From the NCBI GenBank assembly GCA_903927605.1, contig CAIYNT010000290.1:1-53198 (forward strand): a DNA stretch of 53,198 bases, read 5' to 3'. This DNA is from an uncultured Holophagaceae bacterium (GTDB lineage: Bacteria; Acidobacteriota; Holophagae; Holophagales; Holophagaceae). Positions 24,616 through 34,100 of the stretch are shown in pieces (positions within the stretch are counted from its first letter, which is position 1; each line of letters starts with the position of its first letter). The notes under the pieces were generated by a model that was not told the DNA's origin, did not search any database, and was given only the letters and a program-made list of their open reading frames with translations. Position numbers and translations under genes: made by a program.

Positions 24616-26898
24616 CCGAGAATCGGTCGACCGCCGCTCCGTCTGGGGCTCAGCGAACTTGTCCTTGTCTCCTTTCTTGGGGAAGAGTTTTTCGAACTCC
24701 GGTTCATCGTGAAGGATGACCAGATCCGGGTCGCGCCAGATCCAATCGGTATCGCGGTAGCCGGCGCGCCAGGCCTTCGAGAGCGCGTCCATGGCTTCGC
24801 TCTTCTGATTGAGGCTGCAGAAGGTGCAGGCGGCGTTGTAGAGGATGATCGTGTCGTTCGGGCGGAGCGTCATGGCCATGGTCGCCTCACGCTTGGAATC
24901 CTCGATTCGCCCGGTGTCGGCATAGCAACCGGCCAAGAGACTCCTGGATCGGGCGTCTTCCGGAACCTCGCGCAGGTGCGCCTCGTGCACCTGGATTGCC
25001 CGGAGCATGATGTTGCTCCTGGCTTCCATTTTTGCCAGAGCCCCGAGGGCGTTCAGGATGGGGACGTAGACGTTGTAGTCGGTGCCACTGGCCTCAATCG
25101 CTTCCTCCGCCAAGCTCGCGATTTCCTGGTACTGGCCTGAGGCGAACAAGGTGCGCAGGAGCAGGTAGAACGCCCCCTCGCAGTCCCGTTTTCTTGCGAT
25201 CACAGCCCGCACGATGCGGGCCACATCGAGGTATTCCTCCCGGGAGTACAGGATCCAGGCCTGCGCCACCATGACCTCGGGCAGGTCGGGTCGCAGGGCC
25301 ACCGCCTTTTCAGCGGCTGCTCGGGCCCGGTCGATCCAGGCGGGCTTGCGGTCGTACCAGCAGTAGTAATAGGCGCATATGTTCGCGATGGCCGCATGAG
25401 CCAGGGCGAAGTCCGGATCTTGCGCCACCGCGTCACTATACATCTGGAGCGCGAATTCGATGTCCTGCCGGGTCATGCGGCGTGCGTAGCTCCGGCCCCG
25501 CAGGTAGTGGTCGTAGGCCTGCAGGTTCTCGGTCGGCTTCGCTGCAAGCGCCTCCTTCTCCTGGGGGGTGAGCTTGATGCGAAGCGCTTCGGCGATCTTC
25601 CGGGCGATCTCATCCTGGACCTCGAACACATCCTGCATCTCGCGGTCGAAGCGCTCTGACCAGAGCGGAAAATCCGTCTGGGTATCGATCAGCTGAGCGG
25701 AGATCCGCAGCCGGTTGCCAGACCTGCGGACGCTGCCCGTCAGGACGTAGGTCGCCCGGAGCTGCTGGCCAATCTGCCCCGGAGTCACCGGCTTGTCGCG
25801 GAAGGCCAGCACCGTCGGCCGCGAGTAGACGTGCATCCCCTGGATCTTCGAAAGTTCCGTAATGATGTCCTCAGTGATGCCGTCCCGGAAGTACTCATCC
25901 TCCTTCACTCCGGAGAGATTCTCGAAATAGAGCACGGCGACAGATTGCTCGGTAGGCTGCTCAGCCTTGCTCTTCGAGTTGGACAGTTCCGCCTCACGTC
26001 GCTGGCCGGAATCATAATCCCGCTTGAGGCGCAGCAGGTCGATCTTCAGTTCAGTCGCCGTCTGGCAGCGGAGATTGCGGTCCTTCTCGAGCAGCTTCTC
26101 CAGGATCTGGCCCAGGGCCGCCGGCAGGGTCGGGTTGACCTCCGACAAGGGTGCGGGATCGCGGTTGAGGATGGCATCGAACACGACCGCCTGGGTATCG
26201 CCCTGGAACGGCATCAGCCCCGTGGCCATCTGGTAGAGCACGGAGCCTAGGGAGAACAGGTCGGTACGAGCGTCTGTCGGCAGCCCGCGGGCCTGCTCGG
26301 GGGACATGTAGTGCACGGTGCCCAGCACCATGCCTGCGACGGTGAGGTCGTGGCGATCCACGGTCGTTTCTAATCGGGAGTCCAGCGCAGCAGCGTCCGA
26401 GTAGTTCGTCACGGCTCCGATTTTCGCCAGTCCGAAGTCGAGGATCTTGATCTGTCCACGCGCAGTGATGACCAGGTTCACTGGCTTCAGGTCGCGGTGG
26501 ACAATGCCTTTCGAGTGTGCTGACTCCAGGGCATCGGCGAGCTGGATGCCCAGGTCGAGGATCTCGGTGAGTTCCATGGGCTGGCGCCCGATCCGCTTGG
26601 CGAGGGTCTGGCCCTCCAGCAGCTCCATGACGATGAAGTGCTGGCCTTCGTGCTGTTCGATCGAGTGCACGGTGCAGATGCCAGGATGGTTCAGGGCCGA
26701 GGCCGCCCGGGCCTCGCGCTGAAAGCGTTCCAGGATCGAGGCATCGCGTTGCATCTCCTCGGACAGGACCTTCAGGGCCACATGGCGCCCGAGTTGGGTG
26801 TCCTCGGCCTCGTAGACGATACCCATCCCGCCAGTTCCGAGGGGGCGCGTGATGTGGTAGTGCGAAACGGTCTTTCCCACCAAGGATTCCAAGGCCAC
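24559..26898 (-). CDS. Ser/Thr protein kinase with TolB-like and TPR domains (copy A)
   Basis: A 779-residue cytosolic sensor-type kinase. The N-terminal kinase domain (about 10-280) holds GTGGMGIVY, VALKVL, HRDLKPVN and DFG. After a linker comes a TolB-N/adenylate-cyclase-associated-like domain (QSVAVLYFENLSGVKEDEYFRDGI to DVFEVQDEIARKIAEAL), then TPR-like helices to the end. I favour the GTG at 26898: GGAGG is five bases upstream, and the protein then begins VALESLVGKTVSHYHI, in register with copy B (MATDSLVGKTVSHYHI). It starts one base after the stop of copy B, so both are on one transcript. No membrane helix is seen. Confidence 0.9.
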   Translation of the reverse strand: MALESLVGKTVSHYHITRPLGTGGMGIVYEAEDTQLGRHVALKVLSEEMQRDASILERFQREARAASALNHPGICTVHSIEQHEGQHFIVMELLEGQTLAKRIGRQPMELTEILDLGIQLADALESAHSKGIVHRDLKPVNLVITARGQIKILDFGLAKIGAVTNYSDAAALDSRLETTVDRHDLTVAGMVLGTVHYMSPEQARGLPTDARTDLFSLGSVLYQMATGLMPFQGDTQAVVFDAILNRDPAPLSEVNPTLPAALGQILEKLLEKDRNLRCQTATELKIDLLRLKRDYDSGQRREAELSNSKSKAEQPTEQSVAVLYFENLSGVKEDEYFRDGITEDIITELSKIQGMHVYSRPTVLAFRDKPVTPGQIGQQLRATYVLTGSVRRSGNRLRISAQLIDTQTDFPLWSERFDREMQDVFEVQDEIARKIAEALRIKLTPQEKEALAAKPTENLQAYDHYLRGRSYARRMTRQDIEFALQMYSDAVAQDPDFALAHAAIANICAYYYCWYDRKPAWIDRARAAAEKAVALRPDLPEVMVAQAWILYSREEYLDVARIVRAVIARKRDCEGAFYLLLRTLFASGQYQEIASLAEEAIEASGTDYNVYVPILNALGALAKMEARSNIMLRAIQVHEAHLREVPEDARSRSLLAGCYADTGRIEDSKREATMAMTLRPNDTIILYNAACTFCSLNQKSEAMDALSKAWRAGYRDTDWIWRDPDLVILHDEPEFEKLFPKKGDKDKFAEPQTERRSTDSRSAHRVPHPDDTTAQDLSP

Positions 26899-26899
26899 A

Positions 26900-29152
26900 T
26901 CAGCCTCCATCAGATTTCTTGGGAAACAGCTTCTCGAACTCCGGTTCGTTGTGGAGGAGGGCCAGGTCGGGGTCGCGCCAGACCCACTCGGAGTCCCGGT
27001 ATCCCACCCGCCAGGCCTTCGCGAGTGCATCGAGGGCTTCGGCTTTCTGGTTCATCTTGCAAAAGGTGCAGGCGGTGTTGTAGAGGATCAGGGGTTCGTT
27101 CGGGCGGAGCGTCATCGCCAGGGTCGCCTCCCGTTTGGCCTCCTCGGTGCGCCCCATCTCGGCGTAATAGGAGGCGAGGAGGCCGCGCGCCCGGGCATCT
27201 TCGGGCACTTCGCGTAGGTGGGCCTCGAAGGCCTGGATAGCCCGGATCCTCAGGTTGCTCAGGGCCTCTTTCTTGGCCAGGGCCCCCAGGGCGTTTATGA
27301 CGGGAGGATAGACGTTGTAGTCAGCACCGCTGGCCTCGATGGCTTCCTCCGCGAGGCCAGCGACTTCCTGGTACTGGCCGGAGGCAAACAGGCAGCGCAG
27401 CAGCAGGTACCAGGCCCCCTCGCAGTCCCGCTTCTGGCTGACTACGGAGCGGACGATTTGGGCCGCGTTGAGGTTTTCGCCCCGGGAGTAGAGGATCCAG
27501 GCCTGCGCCACCATGACCTCAGGCAGGTCCGGCCGCAGTGCCACTGCCTTATCCGAGGCCGCGCGGGCCCGTTCGATCCAGGACAGTTCCCGTTCGTACA
27601 GCCAGTAGCATTGGGCGCAGACGTTCGCGATGGCAGCGTGGGCCAGGGCGAAATCCGGATCCTGGGCTACCGCGTCGTTGAACATCTGGAGCGCGAATTC
27701 AAGATCCTGTCGGGTGAGTCGGCGAGCGTAGCTTCGGCCTCTGAGGTAGTGGTCGTAGGCCTGTAGGTTCTCTGTGGCCTTTACCGAGAGGGCCTCCTTC
27801 TCCTGGGGAGTCAGTTTGATGCGGAGCGCCTCGGCGATCTTGCGAGCGATCTCGTCCTGGACCTCGAACACGTCCTTCATCTCTCGGTCGTAGCGTTCCG
27901 ACCAGACCGGGTGATCGGTTTGCGTATCGACCAGTTGGGTATTGATCCTCAGCCGCTCACCGGATCGCCGGAGGCTACCTTCCAGCACGTAGGCCGCGCC
28001 GATCTGCTGCCCGATCTGCGCCGTGGTCGCCGGCTTGTCGCGATAGGCGATCACCGTCGATCGCGAGAACGTCTCCAGACCCTGGATCTTCGAGAGCTCG
28101 GTGATGATGTCCTCGGTGATCCCGTCCCGGAAGTACTCGTCCTCCTTGGCGCCGCTCAGGTTCTGGAAGTAGAGGACGGCGACCGAGCGCTTGGCCGAAC
28201 GCCCAGCCGAACCTGCGGACCCGCTCTTCGATTCGGACAGCTCGGCCTCGCGCCGCTGGCCCGAATCGGAATCCCGTTTCAAGCGGAGCAGGTCGGTCTT
28301 CAGGTCGGTGGCGGTCTGGTAGCGGAGGTTGCGATCCTTCTCGAGGGCCTTCCCGATGATCTGACCGAGGGCGGCCGGCATGGCCGGGTGGGCCTCGGCC
28401 AGGGGACGCGGATCGCGGTTGAGGATGGCGTCGAAGACCACGGCCTGGGTATCGCCCTGGAAGGGAAGCTCGCCGCTGACCATCTGGTAGAGCACCGCGC
28501 CCAGCGAGAACAGGTCGGTGCGGGCGTCAGTCAATTGGCCGCGGGCCTGTTCTGGTGACATGTAGTGCACGGTGCCCAGCACCATGCCTGCGACGGTGAG
28601 GTCGTGGCGATCCACGGTCGTTTCCACTCGGGAGTCCAGTCCGGCCGCACCGGAAAAGTTCGTCAGGGCCCCGATTTTTGCCAATCCGAAGTCGAGGATC
28701 TTGATCTGACCACGCGCATTGAGGACCAGATTCACCGGCTTCAGGTCCCGGTGGACAATCCCCTTCGAATGTGCCGACTCAAGGGCGTCGGCGATCTGGA
28801 TGCCCAGGTCGAGGATCTCGGTGAGCTCCATGGGCTGGCGGCCGATCCGCTTGGCGAGAGTCTGGCCCTCCAGCAGTTCCATGACGATGAAGTGCTGCCC
28901 TTCGTGCTGTTCAATAGAGTGGACGGTGCAGATGCCAGGATGGTTCAGAGCCGACGCCGCCCGGGCCTCACGCTGAAAGCGTTCCAGGATCGAAGCATCG
29001 CGTTGCATCTCTTCGGACAGGACCTTCACGGCCACATGGCGCCCGAGCTGAGTGTCTTCGGCCTCATAGACGACACCCATTCCCCCGGAGCCGAGTGGAC
29101 GCGTGATGTGGTAGTGCGAAACGGTCTTTCCGACCAGAGAATCCGTCGCCAT
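26900..29152 (-). CDS. Ser/Thr protein kinase with TolB-like and TPR domains (copy B)
   Basis: A 750-residue paralogue of copy A and the promoter-proximal gene of the pair. The glycine loop GSGGMGVVY (21-29), ATP lysine K43, catalytic D136 in HRDLKPVN and DFG (154-156) show an active kinase. A TolB-like domain follows from about residue 345, then TPR-like repeats. The linker contains an SGSAGSAGRS-type low-complexity insert not present in copy A. The start at 29152 has GGAGG five bases upstream. A candidate promoter lies about 180 bases further up. Stimulus and targets are unknown. Confidence 0.92.
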   Translation of the reverse strand: MATDSLVGKTVSHYHITRPLGSGGMGVVYEAEDTQLGRHVAVKVLSEEMQRDASILERFQREARAASALNHPGICTVHSIEQHEGQHFIVMELLEGQTLAKRIGRQPMELTEILDLGIQIADALESAHSKGIVHRDLKPVNLVLNARGQIKILDFGLAKIGALTNFSGAAGLDSRVETTVDRHDLTVAGMVLGTVHYMSPEQARGQLTDARTDLFSLGAVLYQMVSGELPFQGDTQAVVFDAILNRDPRPLAEAHPAMPAALGQIIGKALEKDRNLRYQTATDLKTDLLRLKRDSDSGQRREAELSESKSGSAGSAGRSAKRSVAVLYFQNLSGAKEDEYFRDGITEDIITELSKIQGLETFSRSTVIAYRDKPATTAQIGQQIGAAYVLEGSLRRSGERLRINTQLVDTQTDHPVWSERYDREMKDVFEVQDEIARKIAEALRIKLTPQEKEALSVKATENLQAYDHYLRGRSYARRLTRQDLEFALQMFNDAVAQDPDFALAHAAIANVCAQCYWLYERELSWIERARAASDKAVALRPDLPEVMVAQAWILYSRGENLNAAQIVRSVVSQKRDCEGAWYLLLRCLFASGQYQEVAGLAEEAIEASGADYNVYPPVINALGALAKKEALSNLRIRAIQAFEAHLREVPEDARARGLLASYYAEMGRTEEAKREATLAMTLRPNEPLILYNTACTFCKMNQKAEALDALAKAWRVGYRDSEWVWRDPDLALLHNEPEFEKLFPKKSDGG

Positions 29153-29334
29153 CCTTACCTCCCACCATGTCCCTGAATGGCGCTTCCCCGACTCCACTCC
29201 ACCGCGCGGCAAAGCGGAATCGGGTGGCAGGTGCCACGAGCTTCGCAGGAGATCACCTGGCGTATGAGACCGGGTAATCCTGAATGAGCCGAAAATACAG
29301 CCAGCCAGGTGTGCATGACAGCACTTCCTGTCTC

Positions 29335-29363
29335 TACATACGCTTGGTGCAACCTTGGGTCAA
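29335..29363 (-). promoter_or_regulatory. Candidate promoter of the tandem kinase operon
   Basis: On the minus strand TTGACC (29358-29363) is followed after 17 bases by TATGTA (29335-29340), which has a weak -10 match. It is the best pair in the 254-bp gap before the kinase genes; nothing else recognisable is in that gap. Confidence 0.35.
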
Positions 29364-29406
29364 GGAAAGGCCAGAATCTTGCCAACCCGCCTCGGGCCCC
29401 GCCCGG

Positions 29407-30591
29407 TCAATCCAAGGTCGTTGGGGTAGGTTTTGGCGTCCGGAATCGGGCCAGCAGGAACCCCGCGCCTCCGGCGAGAACGAAGGTGGAAAGCCAAACG
29501 GGGCGCGGTCCAGCCTTCGCGTAGGACATCACGCCCAGCCAGGGGCCCAGGGCCAGGGCGGCGGCGAAGCTGAGGGAGAGCAGGCCCATGTATTCGCCTC
29601 GGCGGTCCGGCGGCGCCAGGGTGGCCACGGCATCGCTCATGGCCGGGAACAGGATCATCTCGCCGAAGGTCCAGATCACGGTGGTGAGAATCAGCGTGAG
29701 GTAGCCTGTGGCCCAGGCGGTGAGGCCAAAGCCCACGGCCAGACATAGCGAACCGAGCAGAAGGAGTCGGCTATGCCGCCAGTGGGCCATGGCCAGGTTC
29801 AGGGGCACTTCCAGCACCACGATCAGGAGCGTGTTCACCGTGAACAGGAGCCCGAAAAAGCGGCTGCCGAGGCCGAGGTCGCGCACCACCCAGAGGGGAA
29901 GCGTTCCCTCGATCTGAAAGAACACCATCAGCGCAGGGATGAAGGGAAGCAGGAGGAAGGCCAGATGCCGATCCCGCCAAGGGCTCCCTCCCAGTGTGTG
30001 GCCGTGGGGCAGGCTCGGCGATGGGGGCGCCTTCAGCACGAGGCTCAGCAGCAGCGCTCCGGCCAACGTGCTCAGGCCATCTGTCCAGAACACCCAGCGG
30101 TAGCTGTGGTGGGCGATGAAGCCGCCCAGGGCTGGGCCCACCGCCATGCCGAGGTTGACGGAGAGCCGGTGCAGGGCGAAGACGGCCTTGCGTTTCTCTG
30201 GGGGTGCAAGACCCGTGAGCAGGGCCATGGCGCTGGGCCAGAAGGCCTGGGTGAGACCGGCCCACAGGAAGATCAAGGCGAACAGCAGTGGCTTGGTGGT
30301 GGCGAAGGGCAGCACCAGCAACAGGGCCCCCGAAGTCCAGAGGCTTGCCTTCAAGACGTGCACATGACCCAGCCGGTCCGCCAGGCGGCCTGAAAACGGG
30401 CCCGCCGCCAGGGCACCGGCGCCATAGATCATCATCCCGTAGCCCGCCTCCGCTGGAGTCCAGTGGCGGCCCTCCGTGAGGTACAGCACCAGGAAAGGCA
30501 GGGCCATGGTGCCCAGGCGGTTGACCAGCGTGCTGGCGCAGACCAGCCAGACTTCGCGGGGGAGACCTCGGAGGCCGCGCCAAGGGTTCAT
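29407..30591 (-). CDS. Major facilitator superfamily transporter
   Basis: A 394-residue inner-membrane protein with about 12 hydrophobic helices. The cytoplasmic loop after helix 2 reads GRLADRLGHVHVLK, the MFS motif A, and FWPSAMALLTGLAPPEKR follows helix 4. It most resembles drug/proton antiporters, but the substrate is unknown. The ribosome site is weak. It is 50 bp downstream of the rhodanese gene on the same strand, so the two could share a transcript. Confidence 0.88.
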   Translation of the reverse strand: MNPWRGLRGLPREVWLVCASTLVNRLGTMALPFLVLYLTEGRHWTPAEAGYGMMIYGAGALAAGPFSGRLADRLGHVHVLKASLWTSGALLLVLPFATTKPLLFALIFLWAGLTQAFWPSAMALLTGLAPPEKRKAVFALHRLSVNLGMAVGPALGGFIAHHSYRWVFWTDGLSTLAGALLLSLVLKAPPSPSLPHGHTLGGSPWRDRHLAFLLLPFIPALMVFFQIEGTLPLWVVRDLGLGSRFFGLLFTVNTLLIVVLEVPLNLAMAHWRHSRLLLLGSLCLAVGFGLTAWATGYLTLILTTVIWTFGEMILFPAMSDAVATLAPPDRRGEYMGLLSLSFAAALALGPWLGVMSYAKAGPRPVWLSTFVLAGGAGFLLARFRTPKPTPTTLD

Positions 30592-30641
30592 GAGTCAAGT
30601 CCCATCAGGGACCAAGCCAGCCCGGGAAGATGGCTCCAAGG

Positions 30642-31469
30642 TCAACCCCGGGCCTGGGGCCGTCCGCTGCGGCACCACTCGCTCCAGCTGCCGGTATAAA
30701 GCGCGGCGCCGGACAATCCCGCCACCTCCAGCGCCAGGAGGGTGTGGCAAGCGGTGGCCCCACTGCCGCAGTGGACGGTGAGGCGCTCCGGGGGGACACC
30801 TTCCAGCAGGGCCTTAAACTGGTCCCGCAGGATGGCTGGTGGGAGAAAGCGCCCCGAGGCGTCGAGGTTGGCGGTCCAAAACCGGTTCAGGGAGCCGGGG
30901 ATGCGACCGGCCACGGGGTCGAAGGGTTCGATTTCACCACGCCAGCGCGCGGGGGCGCGGACATCCAGGAGTCTCCTGGACGCCTCCCTGTGGATGGCCG
31001 CCACGGCGTCTGCATCCATGGTGGGCAGGATCCATCGGTCTGCGGGGTAGGGGGTGGTGGGCGCGACGACGGGACGGTCCAAGGTGAGGGCCAGGCCCGC
31101 CTGCAGGGCTGCCTCCATGCCGCCATCCAACACGGACACGCGCCGGTGGCCCAGAGCGCGGAGCATCCACCAGAGCCGCGCCGCCGCATCCCCGCCAGCG
31201 AGGCTGTCGTAGGTGACCACGTCGGTTTCGGGCGCAATCCCCCAGGCGCCCAGGCGGGCGGTGAAGCGCACCACCGGGGGTAGGGGATGGCGGCCTCCCC
31301 GGGCGGGGTCGTGGTCGGGATCCCCGGCGGTGCTCAGATCCCGCTCGAGGTCGGCGTGCAAGGCGCCTGGGAGGTGTCCTGCGGTATAGACGGCTCCGGG
31401 TTGGCGGGCATCCAGGAGCCGGACGGCGGCGAGTCGGGTGCGGAGGTCGGAGGCGGAGATCAGTGGCAT
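30642..31469 (-). CDS. Tandem-rhodanese sulfurtransferase (thiosulfate/3-mercaptopyruvate type)
   Basis: A 275-residue cytosolic sulfurtransferase with two rhodanese domains. The first (1-135) is catalytically silent (LLDARQPGAVYTAGHLPGALH), and the second carries the active cysteine C234 in CGSGATA. That loop resembles the CGSGVTA of mercaptopyruvate sulfurtransferases such as SseA. The frame above 31469 is not needed, since MPLISASDL is a normal start for the family. It is divergent from the TlpA-like gene. Confidence 0.9.
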   Translation of the reverse strand: MPLISASDLRTRLAAVRLLDARQPGAVYTAGHLPGALHADLERDLSTAGDPDHDPARGGRHPLPPVVRFTARLGAWGIAPETDVVTYDSLAGGDAAARLWWMLRALGHRRVSVLDGGMEAALQAGLALTLDRPVVAPTTPYPADRWILPTMDADAVAAIHREASRRLLDVRAPARWRGEIEPFDPVAGRIPGSLNRFWTANLDASGRFLPPAILRDQFKALLEGVPPERLTVHCGSGATACHTLLALEVAGLSGAALYTGSWSEWCRSGRPQARG

Positions 31470-31566
31470 GCCCACAGTATGAAGCGACCCGTCCAGGCGG
31501 TACCCTGATGCTTGACCATAGATCTCGGGCAACGCAGGCGTTGTCTGAGGAACCCTGGAGCCTCTC

Positions 31567-32121
31567 ATGCCCGATACCTACGTTTCCGAGTCCCGTTGGC
31601 GCCTGGCTGGGGCAGCGCTCCTGGTTGGTGGCGGCCTGCTGTTGGGAGGGGTGGCCGTGGCCCGGGGGTTGTTCGGAGGCGGCACCGAGGGCGCTTCCAA
31701 GGGCACCGATGTGAGCCGGGTGGCCATCCAGGATGTGGATGGGAACCGGCGGACCCTGGCCGAGTTCAAGGGCAAGGTGGTCCTGGTGGACGTGTGGGCG
31801 ACTTGGTGCCCGCCCTGCCGGAAGTCGTTGCCGGAAGTGGCCGAGTTGCAGAAGGCCGGTGGGGATCGTTACGTGGTGCTGCCCATCTCCGTGGACCGCG
31901 GCGGGTGGGGCGATGTGAAGCCCTTTCTCGTCCAGAATCCCCAGCTCGGCCTCATGGCCTTTGTGCCCGACGGGGGCAAGGCCCTGGATGCATTTGGTGA
32001 GATCCGAGGCATCCCGACCACGCTCATCATCGACCGGGAGGGCCGGTTGGTGCAGCGCTGGTCCGGCTACAGCGAAGGCATGGCCAAGCGGGCCCTGGAT
32101 GAGGCCCTGAAGGCAAGGTGA
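31567..32121 (+). CDS. Membrane-anchored TlpA/ResA-like thioredoxin
   Basis: A 184-residue thiol-disulfide oxidoreductase facing the periplasm. An N-terminal membrane anchor (about 12-33) is followed by a TlpA-type thioredoxin fold with the active site WCPPC (C81/C84), VVLVDVWATW and the cis-Pro segment IRGIPTTLIIDREG. Such proteins reduce disulfides, for example in cytochrome c maturation. The ribosome site is GGAG before the ATG. A small lipoprotein gene lies 78 bp downstream on the same strand. Confidence 0.9.
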   Translation: MPDTYVSESRWRLAGAALLVGGGLLLGGVAVARGLFGGGTEGASKGTDVSRVAIQDVDGNRRTLAEFKGKVVLVDVWATWCPPCRKSLPEVAELQKAGGDRYVVLPISVDRGGWGDVKPFLVQNPQLGLMAFVPDGGKALDAFGEIRGIPTTLIIDREGRLVQRWSGYSEGMAKRALDEALKAR

Positions 32122-32199
32122 GGCCTCACCCGGGGGCGGATCGGCCCGCTCCGAATCAACTTCTTGAACCCAGCCGCCGATGATACTTCAGGGGGAGCC

Positions 32200-32706
32200 A
32201 TGTCCCGTGTCTGGTTAGTGTCAGTGATGCTGCTCGCCCTGGCGGGGTGCAAGGACGACCCGCGCCGCATCGAGAACGAGAACCTGGGCATCGCCGCCAC
32301 GTTTCCGGGGCCCCCCAAACTGCACCGGCACACGGATCCCGGGCCCTATGGAGAAGTGGAGTGGTTCGATCTGGCCATGAGCCCGCCCGGTCGTCTGGAC
32401 GAGACCTTCAGTGTCGCCGTCGGCAACCTTCCGCCGGGAGATAAGGGTGGGACCACACCCAGGGAGATTCTCACGACTTTCCAGAATTTCCTCAGTTACC
32501 GGTTTGGCACCATTCAACGCACGGATCTACCGGCTGAAAAGGGACCGGGATTCCGTTACAAGGCCAAGAGCCCCAATGGCGGGATGATCGAAGGCATTGT
32601 CGTCGCCCGCCGGGGTCGGTTACATCATGCCCAGGCGATCGTGCGGCGGGAGGGCGATCCCCGCACTGCGGCCTTCCTGGATGATTTCGAGGTCCGTACT
32701 CGATAG
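32200..32706 (+). CDS. Small lipoprotein of unknown function
   Basis: A 168-residue lipoprotein. The ATG at 32200, preceded by GGGGGAG, opens a signal peptide ending in LALAGC, then KDDPRRIENENLGIAATFPG. The mature part is beta-rich, resembling proteins that start with a short segment on FPG..K and end with ARRGRLHHAQAIV and a TAAFLDDFEV tail. This layout is common in uncharacterised bacterial lipoproteins. It ends nine bases before the convergent HAD gene. No function is known. Confidence 0.75.
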   Translation: MSRVWLVSVMLLALAGCKDDPRRIENENLGIAATFPGPPKLHRHTDPGPYGEVEWFDLAMSPPGRLDETFSVAVGNLPPGDKGGTTPREILTTFQNFLSYRFGTIQRTDLPAEKGPGFRYKAKSPNGGMIEGIVVARRGRLHHAQAIVRREGDPRTAAFLDDFEVRTR

Positions 32707-32715
32707 CTCCTTCGA

Positions 32716-33357
32716 TCAGAGCCTGGCGCTCAGCGTCGCTTCCACCGCCGCGATCAGGTGGTCCGCTGCCGCATCGGGGAGCAGGCTCCTGTGGTTTCCG
32801 GGTACGTCCCCACCGATGCCCACGAAGGGCAACCCCACCGCCAGCGCCGCTGCCAGATCGTGGGGCCGGTCACCCACGTAGAGATGCGGGCCGGGGCAGC
32901 CACTGAGGGCCCGCTTCAGCAAGCCTTTGCGATCATGGCGGGGCAGGGATCCCAGCCGCGGGATGGTGGCGTCAATACCCAGGGCATGGGCTTTGAATGC
33001 CAGCAGTTCCGGGGCGTTGCCCGAGACAATCCACACCTGATGGGTTGTCGCCAATCGGTGCATGCCCGCCAGGATGCCTGCGTAGCCCACAGCCTTCTGG
33101 TCCCCGGAGGTGAAGACCGCTCGGAACCCGGCGACACAGGCGGTTTCATAGGCCGAGTACCCGGCCTCGTCCAGGCCTCGCCCGAACCGCAGCTGGTGCA
33201 GCTCATCCACGATCTCCCAGTCCGTGGAGCCGCGGCAGAGCCTCAACTCGTCCACCGTGGGCGCCTGGCCCCAGAGCTCTCCCAGAGCCTCGCGTAATAA
33301 CACAAAGCCAGAACTGAAATGCCCCAGGGTTCCATCGAGGTCAAAGCAGATCGGCAC
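32716..33357 (-). CDS. HAD-superfamily hydrolase
   Basis: A 213-residue haloacid-dehalogenase-type phosphatase, starting VPICFDLDGTLGHF with the nucleophile DxDGT motif. WIVSGNAPELL provides the motif II Ser, and YVGDRPHDLAAALAVGLPFVGI the motif IV GDxxxD-like acid pair. An alternative ATG at 33384 lies three bases from an ATG on the other strand and has no ribosome site, while the GTG at 33357 has GGAG six bases upstream, so the shorter form is preferred. The substrate is unknown; phosphoglycolate-phosphatase-like. Confidence 0.82.
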   Translation of the reverse strand: MPICFDLDGTLGHFSSGFVLLREALGELWGQAPTVDELRLCRGSTDWEIVDELHQLRFGRGLDEAGYSAYETACVAGFRAVFTSGDQKAVGYAGILAGMHRLATTHQVWIVSGNAPELLAFKAHALGIDATIPRLGSLPRHDRKGLLKRALSGCPGPHLYVGDRPHDLAAALAVGLPFVGIGGDVPGNHRSLLPDAAADHLIAAVEATLSARL

Positions 33358-33434
33358 TGGCAACTCCGTCTCTGGCAACTCCATCTATGGCCCAGGATCG
33401 CACGGGATGGCACCCTGGAAGACAAGGTGGTTCC

Positions 33435-34028
33435 GTGCTCCGGTTGATTTTCCTGTCCTTCCTGGTCGTTGTGTCGTCGATCCATGCGCAGGAGGGACTC
33501 CGGTACCGCATGCAGTTGTGGATGCACGGCGATCCACAGCCGCTGGAGACGCGGTTCAGGCTGCAATCCACCGCAGGAACCCGGAGCCACAATCGGGTGC
33601 AGAAGCCCCGTATGGGCGGCTGGCACCTGGAGGTGGACCGCTCCCAGGGCACGCCCTATGCCCAGGCGATGCTCCTGGCCCGGGCCGAACGGCTGCTCTA
33701 CCTGGCGGGGCCGGCGCCGCAGACAAAGCCAGAACCGATCTCCATCCGCTTCGCCAACCGCAGCCTCCCGGTGTGGAGCCTGGAGCTACCCAAGGGGATC
33801 CAGGCCTCCACCGTGCTGGTGGAAGTGGCCCCGAGGCTGCTTGCGCTCTGTGACTTCAGCGCCCGATTCGAGCATGGTGACGTGGACCGCGTGGAACTGC
33901 ATCTGGAAGGCCTGGACAGTGTGGCCCAACTCATTCCGGCCGAAGATGGCACCATGCTGCTCAGCACCCTCCGCACCCTGGCACAACAGACCCAAGGGGA
34001 GACCGAGACCACGGTGATCGTGCGATAG
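33435..34028 (+). CDS. Secreted protein of unknown function
   Basis: About 197 residues with a clear signal peptide when read from the GTG at 33435 (LRLIFLSFLVVVSSIHAQ), preceded by AAGGTGG. The mature part is beta-rich with no recognisable motif; it contains MQLWMHGDPQPLETRFRLQ and ends TLRTLAQQTQGETETTVIVR. The frame extends to 33387, but that start would leave two bases to the opposite HAD start and would hide the signal peptide. It precedes purF by 72 bp. Confidence 0.65.
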   Translation: MLRLIFLSFLVVVSSIHAQEGLRYRMQLWMHGDPQPLETRFRLQSTAGTRSHNRVQKPRMGGWHLEVDRSQGTPYAQAMLLARAERLLYLAGPAPQTKPEPISIRFANRSLPVWSLELPKGIQASTVLVEVAPRLLALCDFSARFEHGDVDRVELHLEGLDSVAQLIPAEDGTMLLSTLRTLAQQTQGETETTVIVR

Positions 34029-34100
34029 GTGATCCTCGGCACGGCAGCTTCGAGGCCAGTCCGGGCCCCTGGGGGTTATCCTTGAAGGTTCGGGGGAAGC

